From Nocardia wallacei (GTDB lineage: Bacteria > Actinomycetota > Actinomycetes > Mycobacteriales > Mycobacteriaceae), in assembly GCF_014466955.1 (NCBI RefSeq), contig NZ_AP023396.1, forward strand, positions 1,302,001 through 1,366,000: 64,000 nt of DNA. Direction: 5' to 3'. Each line of letters opens with the position of its first letter. Within the stretch, counting starts at the first letter, position 1. Of this stretch, positions 34,913-43,072 are shown one piece after another. A program made the position numbers and the translations under genes. Below the pieces are notes generated by a model. It searched no databases, was not told the DNA's origin, and saw only the letters and a program-made list of their open reading frames with translations.

Positions 34913-36049
34913 CTACAGGTGGCGAGTCGTATCGATGCCCAGCGACATGCCCGCCAAGCCGCGGCGGCGGACCGCGAGTTTGTCGGCGATGTCGTTGAGC
35001 ACCTGGGCCGCGGCGTCGCCGGGATCGCGCAGCACGATCGGCGTGCCCTCGTCGCCCGCCTCGCGCAGTTCCTGGGTGATCGGGATCTGGCCCAGCAGCG
35101 GCACATCGGCGCCGACCGCGCGGGAGAGCCGATCGGCGACGGACTGCCCGCCGCCCGAGCCGTACAGCTCCATCCGCGAGCCGTCGGGCAGATCCAGCCA
35201 CGACATGTTCTCCACCACACCGGCGATGCGCTGCCGGGTCTGCAGGGCGATCGCGCCCGCCCGCTCGGCCACCTCGGCGGCGGCCGCCTGCGGGGTGGTG
35301 ACGACCAGGATCTCGGCATTCGGAATCAGCTGGGCGATCGAGATGGCGACATCGCCGGTGCCCGGCGGCAGATCCAGCAGCAGGATGTCCAGGTCGCCCC
35401 AGAACACGTCGGCGAGGAACTGCTGCAGCGCCCGGTGCAGCATCGGGCCGCGCCACACCACGGGCGTATTGCCCTGGGTGAACATCGCGATCGAGATGAC
35501 CTTCACGTCGTGCGCGACCGGCGGCATGATCATCCGCTCCACCTGGGTCGGACGCTGGTCGGTGCCGAGCATGCGCGGCACGGAGTGGCCGTAGATGTCG
35601 GCGTCGAGCACGCCCACCGACAGCCCGCGCGCGGCCATGGCCGCCGCCAGGTTCACCGTCACGCTGGACTTGCCGACGCCGCCCTTACCGGAGGCCACCG
35701 CGTACACCCGGGTCAGCGAGCCGGGCTGGGCGAACGGGATCACCGGCTCGGCCGAATCGCCGCGCAGCTTCTTGCGCAGTTCGGTGCGCTGCTCGTCGTT
35801 CATCACGTCGAGGTCGACGGAGATGCCGCCGACCCCGGGAACGTCGGCGACCGCCTTCGTCACCGACTCGGTCAGCGTGGTGCGCAGGGGGCAGGCCGCC
35901 GTCGTCAGATAGATCTCGACGTGGACGCTGCTGTCGGCGCCGACCGCGACGCTCTTCACCATGCCCAGCTCGGTGATCGGTTTGCGGATCTCCGGGTCGT
36001 TCACTTTCGCGAGGGCGCCCCGCACATCCGATTCCGTAACCACTGGCAT
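34913..36049 (-). CDS. mrp: Mrp/ApbC iron-sulfur cluster carrier ATPase
   Basis: A 378-residue P-loop ATPase of the Mrp/NBP35 group that carries Fe-S clusters to apoproteins. Residues 5-85 form a MIP18 (DUF59) domain with VNDPEIRKPITELGMV and TAACPLRTTLT; the deviant Walker A is VASGKGGVGKSS near 120, DADIYGHSVPRMLG near 147 follows, and LLLDLPPGTGD is near 225. The CxxC of the classic C-terminal motif is not seen; mycobacterial Mrp is similar. ATG 36049 has TAGACT (36062-36057) 7 bases upstream. Corresponds to Rv1229c. Confidence 0.93.
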   Translation of the reverse strand: MPVVTESDVRGALAKVNDPEIRKPITELGMVKSVAVGADSSVHVEIYLTTAACPLRTTLTESVTKAVADVPGVGGISVDLDVMNDEQRTELRKKLRGDSAEPVIPFAQPGSLTRVYAVASGKGGVGKSSVTVNLAAAMAARGLSVGVLDADIYGHSVPRMLGTDQRPTQVERMIMPPVAHDVKVISIAMFTQGNTPVVWRGPMLHRALQQFLADVFWGDLDILLLDLPPGTGDVAISIAQLIPNAEILVVTTPQAAAAEVAERAGAIALQTRQRIAGVVENMSWLDLPDGSRMELYGSGGGQSVADRLSRAVGADVPLLGQIPITQELREAGDEGTPIVLRDPGDAAAQVLNDIADKLAVRRRGLAGMSLGIDTTRHL

Positions 36050-36069
36050 ACTGCCGAGTCTAGCGGCGG

Positions 36070-36918
36070 CTAGATCCGGGGCAGTTGCCCGGCGTGCGGC
36101 GCGACGCCGGTGCGGTAGGCGACCTCCCACGCCATCACGTTCGCCACGTAGGCCATCGAGTTGTTGTAGCGCATGATGGCCCGCGACTGCTGGGACAGGT
36201 CGTTCATGTCCAGCCCGCGGTCGCAGAGGTACTTGCCCGCGGTGAGCGCGGCGTCGAACAGGTCCTGCGGATCGGAGATGCCGTCGCCGTCGCCGTCGGC
36301 CGCGTACTTGCGCCAGGTTTCCGGGAGGAACTGCATCGGACCGACCGCGCGGGTGTAGGACGACATGCCGCCGTCGAGTTCGCCGTCGGTCGCGCGCACG
36401 ACCTGGTTGCCGCCGAGGCTGCCGTCGAGCACCGGGCCGTAGATCGGGTCGAGCGGGTAGCCCTTGGCGTCGGCCTTGCCGTAGGCGTGGTGCGACTCCA
36501 CCTGGCCGATGCCCGCGAGCAGCGACCACGGCATGTGGCAGTTCGGATTCTCCTGCGCCAGTAGGCGTTCGGCGTTCTGATACGCCGACTGCGCGATACC
36601 GGGCAGGCCCAGCGGCCCTGCCGGAAGCGCGGCCGGTACCCGGCCGTCCGGCTGCGCAACGGTTTTCACCACCGGCGGCCCCGGATGCTTGGCGGCCCGC
36701 AGCACGCCCTCGGTGTCGGGTACCACCGCCTCGGCCTCGGCGGTCTGCGCGGCGTCCGGATCCTGTTGCAGCGCGGACAAAGTCGCGTGCTCGGCGGTGT
36801 TGACCTCCGCCGCCGACGCCGCGCTCACGGCGACGACCCCTGCGGGGACGAGTCCGGTCAGTGCGATAACGGATCCGCGGCCAACATTTCTAGCCGGCTG
36901 TTTGCGGTGACGTCCCAC
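36070..36918 (-). CDS. Secreted lytic transglycosylase, SLT domain (Rv1230c-like)
   Basis: A 282-residue exported murein hydrolase. The N-terminus has Arg/Lys followed by a hydrophobic stretch (GSVIALTGLVPAGVVAVSAASAA), a signal peptide or anchor. The SLT-like domain spans about 110-270: WSLLAGIGQVESHH with the catalytic Glu, YTRAVGPMQFLPETWRKYAADGDGDGISDPQDLFDAA, and RYNNSMAYVANVM. Start GTG 36918 is preferred because GGAGG lies about 11 bases upstream; TTG 36936 is the longer choice. It likely cleaves peptidoglycan glycan strands. A paralogue follows at 37043; both share an upstream motif. Confidence 0.88.
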   Translation of the reverse strand: MGRHRKQPARNVGRGSVIALTGLVPAGVVAVSAASAAEVNTAEHATLSALQQDPDAAQTAEAEAVVPDTEGVLRAAKHPGPPVVKTVAQPDGRVPAALPAGPLGLPGIAQSAYQNAERLLAQENPNCHMPWSLLAGIGQVESHHAYGKADAKGYPLDPIYGPVLDGSLGGNQVVRATDGELDGGMSSYTRAVGPMQFLPETWRKYAADGDGDGISDPQDLFDAALTAGKYLCDRGLDMNDLSQQSRAIMRYNNSMAYVANVMAWEVAYRTGVAPHAGQLPRI

Positions 36919-36961
36919 GGTGCGGTGGCCCTCCAATGCTCGCTGTGAGCTTTTCGTGACA

Positions 36962-36979
36962 CAACGAGATCAGGTTACC
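36962..36979 (-). promoter_or_regulatory. Shared upstream motif of transglycosylase gene 1
   Basis: On the minus strand GGTAACCTGATCTCGTTG precedes the first transglycosylase gene. Nearly the same string with one extra base, GGTAACCTGGATCACGTTG, lies before the second gene at 38583-38565. Mycobacterial peptidoglycan hydrolase genes are often controlled through GTAAC-containing sites (for example MtrA), so this is a candidate regulator site. The match to any one regulator is not established. Confidence 0.45.
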
Positions 36980-37042
36980 GCATCCGAGACCTTTTCGTTA
37001 CTGCTTCGTGACCGTCTTTCTGTTTCGGTGGCCGAACAGGGG

Positions 37043-38503
37043 TTAAGGCGCCGGGGCGGGCAGCGGGATCACGATGCCGAAGGGCAGGGTGATGCCCGGC
37101 GCGGGCGGCGGCACCGGGGCCGCCTGCGGTGCCGGGGCCGCCTGCTCGGCCGGGGCGGATTCCGGTGTGAGGGCGGGGTTTTCGGCCTGCGGCTGCTCGG
37201 GTGCGGCGGCCTCCGGCGCGGGCGGCGCGGGGTGCGGCGCATTCGGCTGCCCGGGCGCCGGGGGAGTCTGCGCCGGGGGACTCTGCGGTGTCACGCATCC
37301 CGCCGGGGCGTTCGGATCAGGCGGTGTGGCGCCCGGAACCGGGGCCTGAGCCTCGGCGGGCATGCCCGGCGCCCATTGCTGCCGGGCCTGGTCGGCCGGC
37401 TGCATGGGCTCGGGCATCGGCGCCGGGATGGCCGTGGCGGGGTCGCACGGCTTGGGTGGCGGTGGCGGGCAGAAGATTCCGCACGGGATGGGTGGCAGCC
37501 CCGGGATGTTGATCATCACCTGGGTCTGCTGCGGCTGGGTCTGCGGGCGGACCTGCACCTGGCTCGGCGGCTGGACCGTGGTGGCCGCCGTCTCCGGCGG
37601 CGGCGCGGGCGTGGCGGGGAAGGTGTGGTTGACCGCGACCATGTCCGGACCGGTCGGCGCCCGCATGGCGCCGGGCGGGACGAGATCGGGGGAGATGTTC
37701 ACCTGTGTCGGCGCGCCGCCGGTCTTGTAGGCGTTGGACCAGCTCAGCACGTTGGCGGCATAGGAAAGCGAGTTGTTGTAGCGCAGCACCGAGCGCAGTT
37801 CCTGCTGCGGGTCCCGCAGATCCAGCCCGCCCGAGCAGAGGTACTTGGCCGCGGCGAGCGTGGCGTCGAAGACGTTGTTCGGGTCCGCCACGCCGTCGCC
37901 GTTGCCGTCGGACGAGTAGTGGGTCCAGGTGCCGGGCAGGAACTGCATGGGGCCGACGGCCCGCACGTAGCCGCCGTCGGAGGCCTTGATGATCTCGTTA
38001 CCGGGCAGCGTGCCGTCCAACGCGGGCCCGTAGATGGCCCCGACGGTGGTGCCCGCCGCGTCGGTGTGCCCGTTGCGGGCGTGCCCGGACTCGATGCGGC
38101 CGATGCCCGCCAGCAGGTGCCAGCTCAAACCGCAACCGGGCGCCGAGGACTGCATCGCCAGTTCGGCGTTGCGGTAGGCGGCGAGCACGATCTCCGGAAT
38201 GCCCAGGGCCCCACCACCCGGCAGGGCGATGTCGCGCAGCGGCACGGTACCGGCGAAGGGCGCGGTGGGCGTGGTCATCGCGCGCAGCTTGCGCGGCGGC
38301 TCGGGCGCGGCGGGCACCAGCCCGGCCGTTTGATCGGCCGGGGCGCTCTGTGGATCCGTGGCCGAGGTCGCGGCCGCGAGCTGCGCGTCCGGCGACTTGG
38401 GCGCGCTGGTGCGGACCGGCGTGTACGCCGTCGATCCCGACGCCATCAAACCCGCCACCACCAGCGCCGACACGGTAATCGGACCAGATATTCGCATCGG
38501 CAC
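37043..38503 (-). CDS. Secreted transglycosylase-like protein with long Pro-rich tail
   Basis: A 486-residue exported paralogue of the gene at 36070. The signal peptide is GPITVSALVVAGLMASGSTAYTPV. The SLT domain is near 95-265: WHLLAGIGRIESGHARNG with the catalytic Glu, YVRAVGPMQFLPGTWTHYSSDGNGDGVADP, RYNNSLSYAANVL. The last 200 residues are Pro/Ala/Gln-rich with a CGIFCPPPPPKPC stretch, perhaps a cell-wall spacer. GTG 38503 has GAGGGG 4 bases upstream; ATG 38497 is an alternative. The two tandem SLT genes are likely an old duplication with different tails. Confidence 0.85.
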   Translation of the reverse strand: MPMRISGPITVSALVVAGLMASGSTAYTPVRTSAPKSPDAQLAAATSATDPQSAPADQTAGLVPAAPEPPRKLRAMTTPTAPFAGTVPLRDIALPGGGALGIPEIVLAAYRNAELAMQSSAPGCGLSWHLLAGIGRIESGHARNGHTDAAGTTVGAIYGPALDGTLPGNEIIKASDGGYVRAVGPMQFLPGTWTHYSSDGNGDGVADPNNVFDATLAAAKYLCSGGLDLRDPQQELRSVLRYNNSLSYAANVLSWSNAYKTGGAPTQVNISPDLVPPGAMRAPTGPDMVAVNHTFPATPAPPPETAATTVQPPSQVQVRPQTQPQQTQVMINIPGLPPIPCGIFCPPPPPKPCDPATAIPAPMPEPMQPADQARQQWAPGMPAEAQAPVPGATPPDPNAPAGCVTPQSPPAQTPPAPGQPNAPHPAPPAPEAAAPEQPQAENPALTPESAPAEQAAPAPQAAPVPPPAPGITLPFGIVIPLPAPAP

Positions 38504-38564
38504 ACCAATCCCCTCGTAGCCATTCGGTGACCGCCCCGCTACTGTCTGGGCCAGTCACTTCCCG

Positions 38565-38583
38565 CAACGTGATCCAGGTTACC
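38565..38583 (-). promoter_or_regulatory. Shared upstream motif of transglycosylase gene 2
   Basis: GGTAACCTGGATCACGTTG on the minus strand, about 60 bases before GTG 38503. It pairs with GGTAACCTGATCTCGTTG (36979-36962) upstream of the first transglycosylase gene; the duplicated genes have kept it while the rest of the promoters differ. Confidence 0.45.
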
Positions 38584-38616
38584 CGGCGGTCAGCTCGTTG
38601 TTGTCGTTATTTGCGG

Positions 38617-39201
38617 TCAGTTGCCGTCAATTTGTGGCGAAATAGGTACCCGGCTCCTCTTTCGATCGGTACTCTTCCGTGATTTGTCGGCCGGAACAGA
38701 ATCTTCGTCGTTCCATGGTGAGTTCACCTCGAGGCGCGCCAGGGTGTCCTTGATGTCCTCGAGTTCCCGGCGCAGATAGTCCCGGGTGGCCACCTCGCCG
38801 ACGGCGATTCGCAGTGCCGCCAGCTCCCGGGCCAGGAACTCGGTGTCGGCCTTGGTCTGCGCGGCGCGGGCGCGGTCCTCCTCGAGTGCGACCCGATCCC
38901 GGTTGTCCTGGCGGTTCTGCGCCAGCAGGATCAGCGGCGCGGCGTAGGCGGCCTGGGTGGAGAAGGCCAGATTCAGCAGGATGAACGGGTACGGGTCCCA
39001 GCGCAGCCGCACCGCGGACACGTTGAGGATCACCCACACGATCACGATGACGGTCTGCAGCACCAGATATCGCCCGGTGCCCAGGAAGCGGGCGATCCGC
39101 TCGCTGGTGCGGGCCATCGCCTCGGCATCGAAATCGAATCGGAACCGGTTCTCCACCGGTGTCTCCAGCCGGCCACGCGGCTTGTCGCTGCGCTCGGTCA
39201 T
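38617..39201 (-). CDS. DUF1003 family membrane protein (Rv1231c-like)
   Basis: A 194-residue protein with two membrane helices: residues 47-65 (YLVLQTVIVIVWVILNVS) and 72-95 (YPFILLNLAFSTQAAYAAPLILL), which carry the DUF1003 core WDPYPFILLNLxxSxxAAYxAPLILxxQNRQ. A C-terminal coiled coil (ALEEDRARAAQTKADTEFLARELAAL) follows. The function is unknown, though the family is often linked to Mg2+ or heavy-metal genes. It overlaps the MgtE/CBS gene upstream by 4 bp and so is its operon partner. Confidence 0.92.
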   Translation of the reverse strand: MTERSDKPRGRLETPVENRFRFDFDAEAMARTSERIARFLGTGRYLVLQTVIVIVWVILNVSAVRLRWDPYPFILLNLAFSTQAAYAAPLILLAQNRQDNRDRVALEEDRARAAQTKADTEFLARELAALRIAVGEVATRDYLRRELEDIKDTLARLEVNSPWNDEDSVPADKSRKSTDRKRSRVPISPQIDGN

Positions 39202-40499
39202 GACCGCTCTCCTTCGATCGCCATCGTCCCCGCGGCGTGCTCCTCGTCCTGTTCGCGCCAGTCCTCGGGCAGCAGATGATCCAGGACGTCATCGACGGTG
39301 ACCGCGCCCAGCAGATGGCTCTCCTCGTCCAGCACCGGTCCGCACACCAGGTTGTAGGTGGCGAAGTAGCGGGTCACCGCGTTGAGCGGGGTGTCGGAGC
39401 CCAGGCACGCCAGGTCCTTGTCCACCAGGCCGCCGACCAGGCTCGCGGGCGGCTCGCGCAGCAACTGCTGGATGTGCACGCAGCCCAGGTAGCGGCCGGT
39501 CGGGGTGGCGGTCGGCGGGCGCACCACGAACACCATCGACGCCAGCGCGGGGGTCAGATCCGGATCGCGCACGCGGGCCAGCGCTTCGGCGACGGTGGCG
39601 GCGGGCGTCAGCACCACCGGTGCGGGCGTCATCAGGCCGCCCGCGGTGTAGGGGGAGTACTCGAGCAGGCGGCGCACCGGTTCGGATTCCTGCGGATCCA
39701 TCAGTGCCAGCAGGGCTTCGGCCTCTCCGGTCGGCAGCTCGCCGAGCAGGTCGGCGGCGTCGTCGGGGTCCATCGCCTCGATCACGTCGGCGGCGCGTTC
39801 CACACCGAGCTGCTTGACCACCTCGAGCTGATCGGTCTCGGGCAACTCCTGGACCACGTCGGCGAGCCGCTCGTCGTCGAGGGCCCGGGCCAGCTCGATC
39901 CGGCGCTTCTTCGGCAACTCCCGCATCATGTGCGCGACGTCGGCCGCGCGCAGGCCCTCGTACTGCTCCAGCAGCGCGGTCACGCTCTGACCCGGCATGT
40001 TCAACTCCTGCTGGGTCAGGCCGCGCACGTCGGACCAGTCGACGACGTGCACCGTGCGCCGCCGACCCAGGCGCCGATGGCCGCGCACCGCCACCCGGGA
40101 CACCAGCCAGTCGCGGGTGCGGGTCTGCTCGATGCCGAGATCGACCACGAACACGTCCACGTCCCGCAGCTCCGGGCGGTCCGGGTCGTCCACGCGCACC
40201 CGCGAGTCGAGAATCTGTGCCAGCGCGAGCATTTCGCTGGGCCGTTGCTCGAACCGGCGCAGGCTCACGGTGCCGGTGTTGAGGTTCACCGAGCCCGGCT
40301 CGATCGCGGTCACCCGCAGCATCGGCACGAAAATCCGCTTCCGCGTAGGCAGTTCCACCGCCATGCCCAGTACGCGCGGCTGCTGCCGGTCGTAGCGGAT
40401 GGAGATCACCACGTCGCGGACGCGGCCGATAGACTCCCCGTCCGGACCCAGCACCACCAGCCCCGCCAGCCGGGCGGCGAAAACCTTGGTAGCTGCCAT
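39198..40499 (-). CDS. MgtE-N/CBS domain protein with PRC barrel (Rv1232c-like)
   Basis: A 433-residue soluble protein. Residues 1-75 form a PRC-barrel-like domain (GPDGESIGRVRDVVISIR), 140-270 an MgtE N-terminal superhelix (HMMRELPKKRRIELARALDDERLADVVQELPETDQ, landmarks EAMDPDDAADLLGELP), and 280-430 a pair of CBS domains (YTAGGLMTPAPVVL; DEESHLLGAVTVDDVLDHLLP). It lacks the MgtE membrane domain, so it may be a Mg2+- or nucleotide-sensing regulator, not a channel itself. TAGCCT (40511-40506) ends 6 bases before the ATG. DUF1003 follows with 4-bp overlap. Confidence 0.9.
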   Translation of the reverse strand: MAATKVFAARLAGLVVLGPDGESIGRVRDVVISIRYDRQQPRVLGMAVELPTRKRIFVPMLRVTAIEPGSVNLNTGTVSLRRFEQRPSEMLALAQILDSRVRVDDPDRPELRDVDVFVVDLGIEQTRTRDWLVSRVAVRGHRRLGRRRTVHVVDWSDVRGLTQQELNMPGQSVTALLEQYEGLRAADVAHMMRELPKKRRIELARALDDERLADVVQELPETDQLEVVKQLGVERAADVIEAMDPDDAADLLGELPTGEAEALLALMDPQESEPVRRLLEYSPYTAGGLMTPAPVVLTPAATVAEALARVRDPDLTPALASMVFVVRPPTATPTGRYLGCVHIQQLLREPPASLVGGLVDKDLACLGSDTPLNAVTRYFATYNLVCGPVLDEESHLLGAVTVDDVLDHLLPEDWREQDEEHAAGTMAIEGERS

Positions 40500-40551
40500 A
40501 GTGCAAGGCTATGTGGTGCAGCGCCGGAAGTACGAACCGCAGGAGCCGCGC

Positions 40552-41529
40552 ATGTCAACTCGCCGAACCGGCCTCGCCCCCGCCCGACGCTCGGTGCTCG
40601 CCGTTCCCGGCAGCAATCCGAAGATGATCGAGAAGGCCAAGGGCCTGCCGGCCGACGAGATCTTCCTCGATCTCGAGGACGCGGTGGCGCCGGCGGCCAA
40701 GGCGACGGCCCGGGCGAATATCGTCGCGGCGCTGAACGAACCCGGTTGGGGCGAGCAGATCCGGGTGGTCCGGGTCAACGACTGGACCACCCAGTGGACC
40801 TACGCCGACGTGATCTCGGTGGTCGACGGCGCGGGCGCGGAACTGGATGCGATCCTGCTGCCCAAGGTGATCGACGCGGGTCAGGTGCGGGCGCTGGATC
40901 TGTTGCTGACCCAGCTGGAGAAGTCGGGCGGACTCGAGGTCGGCCGGATCGTGATCGAGCCGCAGATCGAGAATGCCCAGGGGCTGCGCAACATCGACGA
41001 GATCGCCACCGCCAGCCCGCGGGTGCAGACGCTGGTGTTCGGCCCGGCCGACTTCATGGCCAGCATCAATATGCGCACGCTGGTGGTGGGCGAGCAGCCC
41101 GAGGGCTACGACACCGGCGACGCCTACCACCACATCCTGATGACCATCCTGCTCACCGCCCGCGCGCACGGCCTGCAGGCCATCGACGGCCCGTACCTGC
41201 AGGTCCGCGACCCGGAGGGTTTCCGCCGGGCCGCGAACCGCACGGCCGCACTGGGTTTCGACGGCAAGTGGGTACTGCATCCGAGCCAGATCGAGCCCGC
41301 CAACGAGATCTTCTCCCCGCGCCAGGCCGATTACGACCGCGCCGAGGAGATCCTGGACGCCTACGCCTTCCACACCTCGGTCGAGGGCGGCGCGCGCGGC
41401 GCGGCCATGCTGGGCGAGGAGATGATCGACGAGGCGAGCGCGAAGATGGCGCAGGTGATCGCGGGCAAGGGGCGTGCGGCGGGGATGCGGCGCACCACCC
41501 GGTTCGTGCCCCCGGCTCCGGCCGACTGA
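40552..41529 (+). CDS. CitE-like HpcH/HpaI aldolase family lyase
   Basis: A 325-residue TIM-barrel CoA-ester lyase of the citrate lyase beta (CitE)/malyl-CoA type. Seen: RSVLAVPGSNPKMIEKA near residue 12, ADEIFLDLEDAVAP near 33 with the Mg2+-binding Glu/Asp, VNDWTTQW near 75, LLPKV near 102, IEPQIENAQGLRNI near 132, FGPADFMASI near 160 and WVLHPSQIEPANEIF near 242. It has no CitD/CitF partners here, so it likely cleaves malyl-CoA-like esters. AGGAG is 6 bases before ATG 40552. It is divergent from the MgtE/CBS gene. Confidence 0.87.
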   Translation: MSTRRTGLAPARRSVLAVPGSNPKMIEKAKGLPADEIFLDLEDAVAPAAKATARANIVAALNEPGWGEQIRVVRVNDWTTQWTYADVISVVDGAGAELDAILLPKVIDAGQVRALDLLLTQLEKSGGLEVGRIVIEPQIENAQGLRNIDEIATASPRVQTLVFGPADFMASINMRTLVVGEQPEGYDTGDAYHHILMTILLTARAHGLQAIDGPYLQVRDPEGFRRAANRTAALGFDGKWVLHPSQIEPANEIFSPRQADYDRAEEILDAYAFHTSVEGGARGAAMLGEEMIDEASAKMAQVIAGKGRAAGMRRTTRFVPPAPAD

Positions 41530-41672
41530 TCGGCCCGGGGCACATCACGAGCCGGATCACACCCGGTAAGGCCGCCGCCCCGGCGTGACCCTCGTCGCGT
41601 CTGGTCCGGACACGCGGGCCGGAAAGTGCCTTGCGGGCGCGAGTTGTCCCCGGACCTAGCATGATGGGTGAT

Positions 41673-42164
41673 ATGACCAATCCGTTGGGGAACGCGAATC
41701 GCAACCGGCCGGGTCTGCCGACGCCGCCGTCGGGCTGGCCGGTCGGGTCGTACCCGACCTACGCCGAGGCGCAGCGGGCGGTCGACTACCTGGCCGACAA
41801 CCAGTTCCCGGTGGAGAACGTGACCATCGTGGGTGTGGACCTGATGCAGGTCGAGCGGGTGCTGTACCGGCTGACCTGGGGCAAGGTCATCGGCGGCGGC
41901 ATGGTCTCCGGCGCCTGGCTGGGCCTTTTCCTGGGTCTGCTGCTGAGCCTTTTCACCACCGGCGGGGCGATCGGCCCGCTGGTGGTCGGCCTGGTCGGCG
42001 GCGTCATCTTCGGTGTCATCTCGACCTCGATCCCGTACGCCGCCACCCGCGGGCAGCGCGATTTCGCCTCCACCATGCAGTTGGTGGCCGGGCGCTACGA
42101 CGTGCTGTGCGAGCCCAAGGCCGCCGAGCAGGCCCGCGACATGCTGGCCAAGCTGGCCCTGTAG
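41673..42164 (+). CDS. GSP17M-like general stress membrane protein (Rv1234-like)
   Basis: A 163-residue protein. Residues 20-55 form the general stress protein 17M domain (GSYPTYAEAQRAVDYLADNQFPVENVTIVGVDL), followed by two membrane helices near 75-125 (MVSGAWLGLFLGLLLSLF; GPLVVGLVGGVIFGVISTSIP). ATG 41673 is preferred over 41661/41664; TAGCAT (41657-41662) is 10 bases upstream, so the leader is very short. Four bases separate it from the SUFU gene, which points to one transcript. Role unknown; the domain is stress-associated in firmicutes. Confidence 0.85.
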   Translation: MTNPLGNANRNRPGLPTPPSGWPVGSYPTYAEAQRAVDYLADNQFPVENVTIVGVDLMQVERVLYRLTWGKVIGGGMVSGAWLGLFLGLLLSLFTTGGAIGPLVVGLVGGVIFGVISTSIPYAATRGQRDFASTMQLVAGRYDVLCEPKAAEQARDMLAKLAL

Positions 42165-42167
42165 TCG

Positions 42168-42743
42168 ATGGATGTTCTCGGCGAGGTCCGAGCCGCCGCG
42201 CTCGGGCATTTCGGTGTGTCCGCGGCCGATTCGGCCTCGGTGACGTTCCTCGGGCTGGAGCCGATCGAGATCCTGCGCATCCCCGACGGGGAGTTGGTGC
42301 ATTACGTGACTCTCGGCGGCGCGCGTCATCCGATGACCGATCCCACTGCCACGCTGGCCGATCCGGAGCGTGGGCCGCGCGCGGAACTGGTGCTGACGCT
42401 GCGCGGCGGCGTGGGCGGTCAGGCGGGGTTGACCAGGGGCCTCGGCATTCTCGTCGCCTCGCCCGCGGTGGAGGGCGTGGTGCTGCAACCGGACGCGCTG
42501 CTGGATCTCGGCGAACCGCTCTGGCACAACGCGCCGTTCACCGCGGCGCTGCTCGACGCGGCGGACCTGCCGGAGGTGCCGCTGCCCGAACCCGCCGAGC
42601 CTGTGCGGTTCCTGTCGGTCACGCCGATCACCGCCACCGAGGCGGCCTGGGTGCGAGTACGCGGGGCGAGCGCACTGCGAGACGCCTGGGCGGAAGCGGG
42701 AATCGACGTGCACGATCCGGGCCGGGGTGCGGCAAGCCTGTAG
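42168..42743 (+). CDS. Suppressor-of-fused (SUFU) domain protein
   Basis: A 191-residue single-domain SUFU protein. The pattern LVHYVTLGGARHPMTDP near residue 45 and RAELVLTLRGG near 65 match the bacterial SUFU core, and the C-terminal FLSVTPITATEAAWVRVRGASALRDAW region is typical of the actinobacterial version. Bacterial SUFU proteins are often immunity-like or associated with polymorphic toxins, but in this actinobacterial context the function is unknown. Its stop is directly followed by the tandem repeat array at 42749. Confidence 0.82.
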   Translation: MDVLGEVRAAALGHFGVSAADSASVTFLGLEPIEILRIPDGELVHYVTLGGARHPMTDPTATLADPERGPRAELVLTLRGGVGGQAGLTRGLGILVASPAVEGVVLQPDALLDLGEPLWHNAPFTAALLDAADLPEVPLPEPAEPVRFLSVTPITATEAAWVRVRGASALRDAWAEAGIDVHDPGRGAASL

Positions 42744-42748
42744 GACAG

Positions 42749-43072
42749 CGCTACAGGCAGTGGTTGCGGCGCGGGAGTGCGTACAGGCAGCGGTTGCGGC
42801 GCGAGGTGTTACAACCCGTGGTTGTGGCGGGTGCGCTATAGCCGGTGGTTGTGGCGGGTGTGCTGCAAGTGGTGGTTGTGGCGGGTGCGCTGCAGGCGGT
42901 GGTTGTGGCGGGTGCGCTGCAGGCGGTGGTTGTGGCGGGTGCGCTGCAGGCGGTGGTTGTGGCGGGTGCGCTGCAGGCGGTGTTGTGGCGGGCGTGCTGT
43001 AGGTAGTGGTTGCGGTGGCGGAGTGCGCGCAGGGAGTGGTTGCGCTATAGCCAGTGGTTGCGGCGGAAGGTG
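42749..43072. repeat. 27-bp minisatellite resembling the 3' end of corA
   Basis: About 11-12 head-to-tail units lie between the SUFU stop and the end of corA. Three central copies (about 42881-42961) are identical 27-mers, read on the plus strand as CGCTGCAGGC then GGTGGTTGTGGCGGGTG; outer copies are more degenerate. The final unit (43043-43072) is the corA terminus itself: on the minus strand the unit ACC-CGC-CAC-AAC-CAC-CGC-CTG-CAG-CGC aligns with corA codons ACC-(TTC)-CGC-CGC-AAC-CAC-TGG-CTA-TAG-CGC. So the array looks like an in-phase amplification of the corA end in which the stop became CAG. The 301-bp stretch holds no gene. Confidence 0.85.

Noticed and set aside
38504..38616. c-di-AMP (ydaO) riboswitch before the transglycosylase gene
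   Set aside because: Such switches are common before cell-wall hydrolases in actinobacteria, but the needed core strings were not found; only the GGTAACCTG motif shared with the other gene was seen.
42727..43002. A 91-codon frame reading Gly-Gly-Cys repeats
   Set aside because: It is only the translation of the 27-bp array in one frame; two other frames read equally regular repeats, and no ribosome site exists.
42749..43072. CRISPR array
   Set aside because: The units are adjacent with no spacers and align with the end of corA.
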